A stretch of 17,004 nucleotides of DNA from Candidatus Brocadia sp. (GTDB taxonomy: Bacteria; Planctomycetota; Brocadiia; Brocadiales; Brocadiaceae), in NCBI GenBank assembly GCA_030837935.1, contig JAUQXU010000126.1, positions 1 to 17,004 of the forward strand. Reading direction: 5' to 3'. Each line of letters opens with the position of its first letter. Position 1 is the stretch's first letter. The position numbers and the translations under genes are program-made. This document shows, one piece after another, positions 1-7,327 of this stretch. The notes beneath the pieces are model-generated. The model searched no databases, was not told the origin of the DNA, and saw only the letters and a list, made by a program, of their open reading frames with translations.

Positions 1-34
1 CCCTTTCACACAAGAATCCCTTTGTTTTCGCCAT
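1..34 (-). CDS. Possible 5' end of a gene leaving the window
   Basis: An ATG at 32-34 on the minus strand opens a frame reading MAKTKGFLCER to the left edge. An AGGG lies about six bases upstream and could serve as a weak ribosome binding site. Only eleven codons are visible and no family can be named. It may be chance, but the start-like context and position just after noncoding DNA make a real gene start plausible. Confidence 0.25.
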   Translation of the reverse strand, partial: MAKTKGFLCER

Positions 35-667
35 ATTTTACCCTATCTCTCGGTATTATTCAACGCTCTTCATTACCTATTTCCACCTGCTTTGCCTTAT
101 TCCACTTGGCTTTGGGGTGTTTCCGTTCAAACACTATATAGCAGCTAACTACTGACCGCTGACTTTTGATGACTGAAACCTGACAATTGACATCAATCTC
201 CTTTCTCCTGCTCACCACGTGAAATGATTCGTCTATTTTACTGTGGCCCCCTGACAACTGCATCCGTAATATTTCCCTTGACCTTGTGCTGCAAAAGCAG
301 TATTTTTGGGCAGTATTAATGCGTGCATATCTTGTTTTCAAACCAGAAATGAACTCTTTGTATAATTTTCAGAGTTGGATATTTGTGTGCAATAAAAGGA
401 TATTCATACTTTGTGCAATGATAATAAAGTAACACTCTGTCTAATTTTTTATGAAATATTTCAAAAGAATGTAAAGTGCCTTATTGTGTAAAATGATTAT
501 CCTTGAAAATTTAAGATGCGACCCTCTGGACTTCCCTTCGCAAGGAGGGGATGAAAGGATTGGTAAAAATAAGGAGAAGGATTGTAGTGTCGCATCTTAC
601 GTATAAAATAATTATTTCTTCGAGTTTGTTATCTTATCACTCAAAATAAAAAGAGGAGAGGAGAAAA
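35..667. other. Noncoding, repeat-like stretch
   Basis: No convincing gene. An open frame of 93 codons at 60-341 (minus) has repetitive ACTGACC/CTGACA-type composition at 145-200 and no recognisable domain, so I treat it as chance. The segment 118-140 resembles one at 11888-11910 (TTTCCGTTCAAACACTAT against TTTTCGTTCAGACACTAT), suggesting a dispersed repeat. An inverted-repeat-bounded block occupies 512-599 and is listed separately. Confidence 0.5.
512..599. repeat. 88-bp block bounded by 11-bp inverted repeats
   Basis: TAAGATGCGAC at 512-522 is the exact reverse complement of GTCGCATCTTA at 589-599. The interior contains a smaller pyrimidine/purine hairpin around CCCTTCGCAAGG (about 534-546). 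It sits 68 bp upstream of the TA antitoxin start, so it could be a small mobile relic, a folded leader or an operator region. There is no coding content of note. Confidence 0.4.
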
Positions 668-856
668 ATGTTTGCTTTAGATAAGAAAAAGATAATTGAC
701 AGTTTACGTGACTTGCCCGAAAAAACTACAGTTGAAGAAGCAATGGAGAGGTTATATTTACTCGCAAAAATTGAAAAAGGCATTAAGCAGGCAGATGAAG
801 GCCAATGTATTTCACATGAGGAAGCAAAAGAGAAAATGAAAAAATGGCTAAAATAA
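668..856 (+). CDS. Antitoxin-like protein of a type II TA pair
   Basis: 62 residues, highly charged, predicted mostly helical. The C-terminal part (about 34-62: KIEKGIKQADEG, then HEEAKEKMKKWLK) resembles the toxin-binding tail of small antitoxins that accompany RelE/ParE toxins. No clear N-terminal DNA-binding fold is recognisable. A strong purine-rich ribosome binding site (GAGGAGAGGAG) lies just upstream of the ATG. Its last 13 bases overlap the ATG of the toxin frame at 844, the usual coupled antitoxin-toxin order. Function rests on gene pairing and tail composition; the exact antitoxin family is not assigned. Confidence 0.65.
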   Translation: MFALDKKKIIDSLRDLPEKTTVEEAMERLYLLAKIEKGIKQADEGQCISHEEAKEKMKKWLK

Positions 857-1148
857 AATGGACTCCTCAATCTTTAGAAGATATTGAAGCCATAGCAAAT
901 TTTATTACAAAGGATCAAGTTATTACGCACGGATGTTTACAATAAAAGTTTTCGAGGCAGTAGACCGTGTAGAATTATTTCCTGAATCCGGACGAATTGT
1001 GCCAGAATTAAAGCGTAAAGAAATCAGAGAAATAATTCTTGGTAATTACAGGATAATTTATAGAATAAAAGGTGAATTAGTAGAGATACTTACAGTTTAT
1101 CACTCCTCAAGACTACTTGATGTTAACGAAATAAAGAACTTGTTATAA
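844..1148 (+). pseudogene. ParE/RelE-family toxin, frameshifted
   Basis: The gene starts at ATG 844 inside the antitoxin gene and reads MAKIKWTPQSLEDIEAIANF, a typical ParE/RelE N-terminus. It leaves frame after ITKD near 915 and stops at 943-945. The matching continuation, SSYYARMFTIKVFEAVDRVE, lies one frame over from 915 onward and runs to 1148. It includes the family's core NYRIIYRIKGELVEIL and VYHSSRLL. Restoring one T at GGATCAAG (about 913-917) joins both parts into a 101-residue protein of normal length. ATG 933 could express a product lacking the first ~30 residues, probably inactive. A sequencing or assembly error, a true mutation or a tolerated slip cannot be separated from sequence alone. 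ParE toxins act on gyrase and RelE toxins on mRNA; which applies here is unknown. Confidence 0.8.
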
Positions 1149-1426
1149 CAAGCCATTCCAGCCAAAATAGTACGATTCTAAAATAAGATTATTGATAGGG
1201 TCTTCTAAGTTTTATGGGGAGGAAATTTTTGTAATAGTCTCGTTTTAGTGAAACAGAAGCATGAAACAATTCCTGGCATCATAGGCTCAATGTCCTTAAG
1301 TTAAGGTTTATTTTATCTAAACAACCCCTTTATCCCCCTAGTTTATTCGGCAGGTAGCCTAACTTAATGACATTAATCATGTGCGCAGTATAAACCTGTC
1401 TACTCCAGCCTAATGTCTATTCTATT
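1149..1426. other. Intergenic region between converging genes
   Basis: Noncoding. It contains a 13-bp palindrome CCTTAAGTTAAGG (1294-1306) followed on the plus strand by a T-rich run, which could be a weak terminator for the TA pair. A C-rich stretch (about 1325-1340) follows. No clear terminator is visible for the efflux operon ending at 1427. Confidence 0.35.
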
Positions 1427-4400
1427 TTATTCCGGAATCTTCACCACCTCTCCTAACTGCTGTCCAATCATCTCCTTCCTTGAGGATAGCTGAAACAATT
1501 TCCGAACTTTTCCCTGCAAGGCATCCATGTAGGTGTAAAAAACAGGGGTGAGGTAAAGGGTGACAAACTGTGAAAAAAGCAGACCGCCTACCATAACAAG
1601 ACCCAGAGGACGGCGCGCCTCCGCTCCTGCGCCGAAGCCGAGGGCTATTGGTAAAGCACCCATGAGTGCTGCCATGGTGGTCATCATGATGGGACGGAAT
1701 CGGATCAGACACCCCTGATATATCGCTTCTAAAGGGTTCTTACCTTCGTTTCTTTGTGCTTCCAGGGCAAAATCGATCTGCATAATGGCGTTTTTCTTGA
1801 CGATCCCTATTAACATGATGAGACCTACAAAGGCGTAGACGTCCAAATCAAGGTGGAAAATAAGAAGTGTCAGGAGTGCCCCCAATCCGGCAGAAGGAAG
1901 TCCCGACAGGATGGTTATCGGGTGAATGAAACTTTCATAAAGTATTCCCAATACGATATAAATAACCAGAATGGCCATACATAATAACATTCCCAGACCC
2001 TGCATCGACGATTGAAATTCCTGTGCAGTACCCTGAAAGCTAGTATTGATGGCAGGTGGCAAGGCCTTGCGTGCAAGTTCGTTGACTTCCGTAACAGCTT
2101 CACTCAGAGAAACCCCTGGTTTGAGGTTAAACGAAACCGTGACGGCCGGGAACTGTCCAAGGTGGTTAATTGTCTGTGGACCAAGATTCTCAGTCAGCGT
2201 CGCTACCGCAGATAACGGAACCGGGAGCCCATTCGATGAGTTTACATAAAGCATGTGCAGGGCATCCTGATTTATCTGATACTGCGGGTCTAATTCCATA
2301 ATGACCTTATATTGGTCATTGGATGCGTAGATCGTTGAGACCCACCGGTTGCCATAGGCGCTGTAGAGCGCACTTTCAATTTGTCTCGCTGTTACTCCGA
2401 GTGTTGATGCCCTGTCCCGGTGAATTACGACGTTTATCTGAGGGTTCCTGACCTGCAGGTCACTTGTTACATCCTGCAATATTGGCAGATTACGCATTTC
2501 GGCTTCCAGGATTGGGGCATAATGATAAAGTTCTTCAATATCCGGGCTTTGTAAGGTAAATTGATAAAGGCTTTTTGTCAGCCGCCCTCCGATACGAATT
2601 TCAGGAGGATCTTGCATGAAAACTCTGATACCTGGAATCGTGGCGAGCTTTTGACGCAATTCCTCAATTACCTGTACAGAACTCAGACGGCGCCCGGGTC
2701 GAGGTTTTAAATGGATAAACAAGGCTCCCTGGTTGGGACTGGCAGCAGCACCGGAACTGCCGACACTCGAATAAAAGCCCTTAACATTCGGGTCTTCGTG
2801 GACTATATCTGCTACGGCCTGCTGGAGTTGTACCATCTTATCGAACGAGATTCCCTCTTGCGCTTCTGTAATGGTGAAAATCGTTCCCTGATCCTCGTTT
2901 GGAAGGAATCCCTTGGGAATTGTCGCAAATAAATATCCCGTAGCCAAAAGGATGACGCCGGAAGCTGCCATTGTGGTCAGACGATACTGTAAAGCCAGCC
3001 TGAGACTCCGTTCATAAACTTTAAGCATAGTATTGAAGAAATTCTCAATAACCATGTAAAGACGTCCGTGTTTCTTCGCAGACGGTGGACGTAAGAAACG
3101 ACTGCAAAGCATGGGAGTGAGACTGAGAGAGACAAATCCCGATATCAAAATTGCCACACAGATTGTAACGGCAAATTCCCGGAATAATCGTCCGACAACA
3201 CCTCCCATAAACAGCACAGGAATAAACACGGCTGCGAGTGAAAGCGTCATGGATAAAATGGTAAAACTGATTTCCCCTGACCCTTTAAGTGCTGCCTGAA
3301 GTGGCTTTTCTCCCATCTCCATATGACGGACGATGTTTTCAAGGATGACAATGGCATCGTCAACCACAAACCCTATTGCAAGAATCAAGGCCATGAGAGA
3401 GAGGTTGTCCATGCTGTAATTCAACAGATACATCACTGCAAAGGTACCCACGATGGACAGCGGAAGCGCCAGGCTGGGAATCACCGTGGCAGAGAAATTG
3501 CGCAGGAAAAGGAGTATAGTCATAACAACCAGGACCAAAGTCAGGATCATGGTAAATTTGACTTCATGGATCGAGTTCAGGATTGATTCTGAACGGTCAT
3601 AGAGAATATGCATTTCAGCCGAAGGCGGAAGATGCGATTGGAAGACAGGCAGGAGTTTTTTGACGGCGCCCGCCACTTCGACTGCGTTCGTTCCCGGCTG
3701 GCGCTGAACTGCCAGCACGACGGCCCGCTGGCTTCCGTTTTGGTCCACATACCAGGCAGCGGCCTTATCATTTTCAACGCTGTCAATGATCCTTCCCAGT
3801 TCCTCAAGATGTACTGGCGAACCATCACGGTAGGTTACAATAACAGGACGGTAGTCGCTGGCTTTGAATAGTTGCCCCGTAGCAAGGATAGTAAACGCCT
3901 TGTGGGTTCCATGCAGGGTTCCTGTAGGCAGATTTACATTGGCATTGTGCAGCGCCTCTTCTACCGTATCGATTCCAATGCCCTTGCTGGCAAGGGCATG
4001 GGGGTCAAGTTGAACGCGAACTGCATACTTCTGCGGTCCGTAAATCTGTACCTGAGAAACCCCGCTGGTCATAGAGATACGCTGTGCCATCAGGGTATCC
4101 GCGTAATCGTGCAGTTCCCAGAGAGGAAGCGTCCGGGAAGTCAGGGCAAGATACAAGATAGGTTGCTCCGCCGGGTTTACCTTCTTATAGGTGGGAGGTT
4201 GGCGCATATCCTGAGGAAGAAACGGCGCAGCCTGGGTAATGGCAGTCTGTACGTCCTGAGCTGCCGCATCAAGATTCCGGCTCAGGTTAAACTGAAGTGT
4301 AATCTGAGTGGATCCCAAAGAACTGGTGGAAGTCATGGAGTCTAATCCTTCGATAGTTGAAAATTGCCGTTCCAGGGGAGTTGCAACAGACGAAGACATG

Positions 4401-4573
4401 GTTTCAGGACTGGCCCCGGGAAGGCTGGCGCTTACCAGAAGTGTAGGAAAGTCAACGCTGGGGAGGTCGCTTACCGGCAGGAATCTGTATCCTGCGATAC
4501 CAAAGAGAAGTATGCCGATCATGACGAGAGTTGTCATGACAGGGCGACGAATAAAAGGTCCTGAGATGTTCAC
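1427..4573 (-). CDS. RND (HAE1-type) efflux permease, MdtB/MdtC-like
   Basis: 1048 residues, the normal full length for AcrB/MdtB-type pumps. These trimeric inner-membrane proteins use the proton gradient to export drugs or other amphiphiles through a periplasmic adaptor and an outer-membrane channel. Visible hallmarks are the N-terminal RRPVMTTLVMIGILLFGIAG segment, the proton-relay pair in GFVVDDAIVILEN (Asp405, Asp406), the matching lysine region GIVKKNAIMQIDFA (Lys926/927) and the late membrane segments around 860-1010. The start is GTG 4573, preceded by GGAGG about ten bases upstream; no in-frame ATG lies before an upstream stop. A 16-codon open frame (ATG 4620 to TGA 4570) overlaps this start as GTGA and might couple translation. 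It lies 90 bp downstream of the adaptor in the same operon. Substrate is not predictable. Confidence 0.95.
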   Translation of the reverse strand: MNISGPFIRRPVMTTLVMIGILLFGIAGYRFLPVSDLPSVDFPTLLVSASLPGASPETMSSSVATPLERQFSTIEGLDSMTSTSSLGSTQITLQFNLSRNLDAAAQDVQTAITQAAPFLPQDMRQPPTYKKVNPAEQPILYLALTSRTLPLWELHDYADTLMAQRISMTSGVSQVQIYGPQKYAVRVQLDPHALASKGIGIDTVEEALHNANVNLPTGTLHGTHKAFTILATGQLFKASDYRPVIVTYRDGSPVHLEELGRIIDSVENDKAAAWYVDQNGSQRAVVLAVQRQPGTNAVEVAGAVKKLLPVFQSHLPPSAEMHILYDRSESILNSIHEVKFTMILTLVLVVMTILLFLRNFSATVIPSLALPLSIVGTFAVMYLLNYSMDNLSLMALILAIGFVVDDAIVILENIVRHMEMGEKPLQAALKGSGEISFTILSMTLSLAAVFIPVLFMGGVVGRLFREFAVTICVAILISGFVSLSLTPMLCSRFLRPPSAKKHGRLYMVIENFFNTMLKVYERSLRLALQYRLTTMAASGVILLATGYLFATIPKGFLPNEDQGTIFTITEAQEGISFDKMVQLQQAVADIVHEDPNVKGFYSSVGSSGAAASPNQGALFIHLKPRPGRRLSSVQVIEELRQKLATIPGIRVFMQDPPEIRIGGRLTKSLYQFTLQSPDIEELYHYAPILEAEMRNLPILQDVTSDLQVRNPQINVVIHRDRASTLGVTARQIESALYSAYGNRWVSTIYASNDQYKVIMELDPQYQINQDALHMLYVNSSNGLPVPLSAVATLTENLGPQTINHLGQFPAVTVSFNLKPGVSLSEAVTEVNELARKALPPAINTSFQGTAQEFQSSMQGLGMLLCMAILVIYIVLGILYESFIHPITILSGLPSAGLGALLTLLIFHLDLDVYAFVGLIMLIGIVKKNAIMQIDFALEAQRNEGKNPLEAIYQGCLIRFRPIMMTTMAALMGALPIALGFGAGAEARRPLGLVMVGGLLFSQFVTLYLTPVFYTYMDALQGKVRKLFQLSSRKEMIGQQLGEVVKIPE

Positions 4574-4663
4574 CGATTCATTCCTCCGTTTTGTCTGATC
4601 GTCTTACTCATAGTTGTCATCTTTTTGATTATGGAAACCAGAACTGTTTTGTGCCAGGGGTTC

Positions 4664-5767
4664 TCAGTTATTTTTAATTTCCACCTTACTCCCATGGGCA
4701 AGCCGGAATTGACCATCAATTACTACTTTCTCTCCTGGTTGGAGCCCCTTTACGATGATCGTTTCCTGATTGAAGCGATTTCCCAAAACGACTGGCCGGG
4801 ATTCCACGGTAAAGTCGGATTTAACAACATAAACATATTGGCCTTCTTGTCCTACCTGGATCGCCTGCGAAGGAATTACTACTGCACCAGGTTGTGTTGT
4901 GAGTGTTAACACCACGTTAACGAACTGTCGTGGCCAAAGGGATTCGTCTTCATTGGCAAAGAGTGCTTTCAGCAGAATGGTTCCTGTTGATTCATTTACC
5001 TCGTTATTTATGAAGGTCAATTCTCCGGCGGCTGGATCCATCTCATCGTTGGGAACAATTGCCTCTACTTTCAAGCTTTTCTGGGCCATGTATCGCCTGA
5101 CTTCTGATAGTTCCTGTTCCGGCAAAAAAAAGGTGACGTATATCGGCTTGGTCTGATTAATCGTTACCAATATGGTATCAATGTCATTGATAATGTTGCC
5201 CTGGTTAACCTCGAGCCTTCCGATGCGCCCATTTATAGGGGAACGGATATGGCAGTATCCAAGCTGAAGTTTGGCATTTACTGCAGCAGCCTCATCAGCT
5301 CTTACGGTCTCCCTGAGTGCTTCAAAATTGGTGCGATATTGGTCGTATTCCTGCTTGGAGACCACGCCACTTTTCAACAACTCTCCGTAACGACGGACAT
5401 CTGCCTCTGCCTTTTTCATCTGAGCTGTACCTCTTGCCAGATTAGCTTCGAATTGCCTGAGCAATGCCTTAAAAGGACGAGAATCAATCATGAAAAGGAG
5501 ATCGCCCTTTTTCACCTCTTGCCCCTCTTTGAAATAGACGCGCGACAGTTCTCCTTTGACCCGCGTCTTGACCGATACCGTAGAATAAGCCTCCACGTTC
5601 CCAATGGCGCGTATTTGAATGGGGATGTCTTTTTGTTCAGCGGCTGCCACAGTAACCGGTATGCTGGTTGGCATCGCATGTTTCTCCGCTGATCCGGGAG
5701 AACAAGAAGTTGTGAGGATTGCGATTCCCAGGATAAAACTGCATCTTACAATGTGAAAAAAAGTCAT
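4664..5767 (-). CDS. RND efflux periplasmic adaptor (membrane fusion lipoprotein)
   Basis: 367 residues. An N-terminal signal with a lipobox-like LTTSC (Cys22) indicates a lipid-anchored periplasmic protein. The order is typical of MFP/HlyD adaptors: barrel-sandwich first half (about 60-100, VSVKTRVKGELSRVYFKEGQ), helical hairpin (about 100-165), second lipoyl half (IRSPINGRIGRLEVNQGNII), then beta-barrel and membrane-proximal domains with VVIPSQAIQVGQEGQYVYVV. It links the RND permease to an outer-membrane channel. Its ATG overlaps the TetR stop as ATGA (5764-5767), so the two are probably translationally coupled. The permease follows after 90 bp. No TolC-type channel gene is in the window, so one encoded elsewhere must be used. 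Confidence 0.94.
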   Translation of the reverse strand: MTFFHIVRCSFILGIAILTTSCSPGSAEKHAMPTSIPVTVAAAEQKDIPIQIRAIGNVEAYSTVSVKTRVKGELSRVYFKEGQEVKKGDLLFMIDSRPFKALLRQFEANLARGTAQMKKAEADVRRYGELLKSGVVSKQEYDQYRTNFEALRETVRADEAAAVNAKLQLGYCHIRSPINGRIGRLEVNQGNIINDIDTILVTINQTKPIYVTFFLPEQELSEVRRYMAQKSLKVEAIVPNDEMDPAAGELTFINNEVNESTGTILLKALFANEDESLWPRQFVNVVLTLTTQPGAVVIPSQAIQVGQEGQYVYVVKSDFTVESRPVVLGNRFNQETIIVKGLQPGEKVVIDGQFRLAHGSKVEIKNN

Positions 5768-6342
5768 TTCACTGTTCCTTTGATAAAGATTACGACAAAT
5801 TCACTGATGATCGCGTCAGTATCAGAACGCCTGTATTTTTTCAGTAATAAGAAATTCTCGGCATCGAAATAGGAAAAGAACATCCCAAGGAATGCCCTTG
5901 CGCCTAATTCTGTATTAAAAGTTCTCAGGATTCCCTTCTTTTGCATTTCAGCAAAGTAGGATGCAAGGGTTTTCAATATTTCATCAATAATGGAATGGTA
6001 AATCTTATGGATTTTCTCGGTATAGCGGTGCATTTCTGAATGCATAATCCGTATTAAGTCTTTTCTCTCCGAGAGAGAGTCCAGAAACCTTTTTGAAATT
6101 ACCCTTAATCCTTCTTCATATGATAACCCGGCGATCTCCGGAAGGAGTCCTCTGAGAGCCGGAAGGAATGAATGGGTATTGATTACCTCCTCAAAGAGTT
6201 TTTCCTTTGAAGGAAAATGCCTGAAAAGAGTGACTTCAGCAATGCCAGCCGCCTTTGCAATCTCTTTTGTGGTTGCGCCAAGATAGCCCTTTTTTGAGAA
6301 GAGTTTCAATCCGGTTTCCAGGATTTTATCCCTTGTTTCCAT
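5764..6342 (-). CDS. TetR/AcrR-family repressor of the efflux operon
   Basis: 192 residues. The N-terminal helix-turn-helix is clear: ILETGLKLFSKKGYLGATT, then KEIAKAAGIAEVTLFRHFPS and KEKLFEEVI (residues about 7-54). The C-terminal ligand-binding part is helical and family-specific. It is the first gene of the operon and overlaps the adaptor by four bases. A perfect palindrome adjoins the likely promoter about 190 bp upstream, which fits autorepression relieved by a pump substrate. No good ribosome binding site precedes the ATG, but METRDKILETGLKLF is the expected N-terminus of the family. Ligand unknown. Confidence 0.92.
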   Translation of the reverse strand: METRDKILETGLKLFSKKGYLGATTKEIAKAAGIAEVTLFRHFPSKEKLFEEVINTHSFLPALRGLLPEIAGLSYEEGLRVISKRFLDSLSERKDLIRIMHSEMHRYTEKIHKIYHSIIDEILKTLASYFAEMQKKGILRTFNTELGARAFLGMFFSYFDAENFLLLKKYRRSDTDAIISEFVVIFIKGTVK

Positions 6343-6371
6343 AAAGCTTGATGTTAAGGAATTTCAAACAT

Positions 6372-6411
6372 CCCCCATAATCCCCCCGTAAACGGGGGGA
6401 CACAGGGGGGG
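6372..6411. repeat. Nested C/G inverted repeat in the operon leader
   Basis: The inner arms CCCCCCGT (6382-6389) and ACGGGGGG (6392-6399) are enclosed by CCCCC (6372-6376) and a run of seven G (6405-6411), with five-base internal loops on each side. In the tetR transcript this would form a very stable stem about 30 bases before the start codon. It could limit translation or transcription, or be a dispersed repeat inserted here. Confidence 0.55.
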
Positions 6412-6471
6412 TAACCAAATACAAGTTGCCGAATGCCTAATTTATCTCTTAGACTTTCGGTAACTTTTTTA

Positions 6472-6500
6472 TGCAGAGCGAAGAGCCTCTTCGCTCTGCA
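6472..6500. repeat. Perfect 29-bp palindrome in the operon leader
   Basis: TGCAGAGCGAAGAG (6472-6485), one central C, then CTCTTCGCTCTGCA (6487-6500), with no mismatches. As RNA it would give a 12-bp stem with a five-base loop. No T-run follows on either strand, so it is not an ordinary terminator. It lies between the predicted tetR promoter and the TetR start. It may be a regulatory hairpin, a protein-binding palindrome or a repetitive element. Confidence 0.55.
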
Positions 6501-6534
6501 ACCACAGCTTTGAAATTCCTAAATGTAACATTTA

Positions 6535-6556
6535 TATGTAAGTTACTACTTACATA
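6535..6556. promoter_or_regulatory. Palindromic operator, probable TetR binding site
   Basis: TATGTAAGT (6535-6543), four bases, then ACTTACATA (6548-6556): perfect nine-base arms. It lies directly downstream of the -10 element of the minus-strand promoter, so bound repressor would block transcription start. Its size and TGTA/TACA-type half-sites resemble known TetR/AcrR operators. Assignment to the downstream TetR protein is inferred from position. Confidence 0.7.
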
Positions 6557-6557
6557 C

Positions 6558-6585
6558 ATAATAGTCTTTTAACTTTTTCTGTCAA
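6558..6585 (-). promoter_or_regulatory. Sigma70-like promoter of the tetR-RND operon
   Basis: On the minus strand TTGACA (6585-6580) is a perfect -35 box. It is followed after 16 bases by TATTAT (6563-6558), five of six matches to the -10 consensus. The predicted start near 6551 falls within the palindromic operator. This leaves an untranslated leader of about 210 bases before the TetR ATG. Confidence 0.7.
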
Positions 6586-6818
6586 TAAGAAATTTCGGCT
6601 GTTTACTTATACGATAAAACCTCACTTATTCAGGTCTTGTACTGAGATTTTCATGAAATCTTATCAAGCGTTTTTCTTGACGATTTCTATTACTATCATT
6701 TGCACTATATCGACAAACTAAACTGTGTATTTGAGTCTCGCTCTTTGCGTACCGCCCCTCCTATCACTTTTCTGAACAATAACCTCCCCATGAAGTTCAA
6801 TACCGGCAAAAGACCCGC

Positions 6819-6983
6819 ATGGCTGTCAATTCCTTCCCCCTTATCGTCGCCTTGATTTCCGGTTGTATTTTGGTTTCTTTTTGTGCTATATTCTCCATCG
6901 AAAAAGTATTATACAAAAGAAAAGAGACTCGCAATCATATCAGCCCTTTGCTGCCATTGAAAAATAAACATGGCAACAAATAA
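6819..6983 (+). CDS. Possible 54-residue single-pass membrane protein
   Basis: The frame opens MAVNSFPLIVALISGCILVS, continues FCAIFSIEKVLYKRKETRNH and ends HGNK. It has a hydrophobic span of about 22 residues (6-27) followed by a basic, cytoplasm-type tail, a common miniprotein layout. The ribosome binding site is poor and there is no named family. It stands alone in an otherwise noncoding 960-bp stretch. It could be a chance frame; conservation in relatives would decide. Confidence 0.35.
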   Translation: MAVNSFPLIVALISGCILVSFCAIFSIEKVLYKRKETRNHISPLLPLKNKHGNK

Positions 6984-7109
6984 ATTATGGAAAAAGAAAA
7001 TTGGAAATCTCAGAAATTAGGTATGGTGTCCCCGGAATTTGCACTACATTTTTGGGTTTGTCGACGGATATAGCAATGTATTGCGCCCTCAAAAATGTCT
7101 TTCGTATGA

Positions 7110-7138
7110 TTGTCATTTAACTCAGAATAGGGTATAAT
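7110..7138 (+). promoter_or_regulatory. Strong sigma70-like promoter for the secreted-protein gene
   Basis: TTGTCA (7110-7115), 17 bases, TATAAT (7133-7138). The -35 matches five of six and the -10 six of six, with optimal spacing. The expected start is near 7145, giving a leader of roughly 180 bases before ATG 7328. Confidence 0.65.
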
Positions 7139-7327
7139 TGTCAAAAATTACAACCGGGGTTTAGAAAATACAAAGTCGGAGGTAACAATTAATACATCTG
7201 ACAGAAAAAGAATTAACCATAGCAGTATCAGAATTATCATTTTAAAAGATTCTACCCCCTATTTACCTTGGGCGGTTAACACCACCGCCTATTCATTCCA
7301 ACCGTGACGAAAGAAAGGAGTTACCTT

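Larger units (their letters stand above)
6586..7327. other. Long intergenic region with divergent promoters
   Basis: Apart from the 54-residue candidate at 6819 and the promoter at 7110, no gene is supported. A phrase GGTGTCCCCGGAATTTGC (7025-7042) looks like degenerate repeat sequence. The leader from about 7145 to 7327 contains an isolated GGAGGTAACA (7179-7188) without an ATG and a GGCGGT/ACCGCC hairpin (about 7271-7289) before the real start. Confidence 0.45.

Noticed and set aside
60..341. 93-codon minus-strand open frame
   Set aside because: No domain, no ribosome binding site, and it runs through low-complexity CTGAC-type sequence.
1357..1363. GCCTAAC, an attC R''-like box
   Set aside because: No paired L boxes or GTTRRRY partner is near; a seven-base match is expected by chance.
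1422..1712. Small open frames on both strands within the RND permease and adaptor genes (1422-5692)
   Set aside because: All lie in alternate frames of two unmistakable long genes and lack family features of their own.
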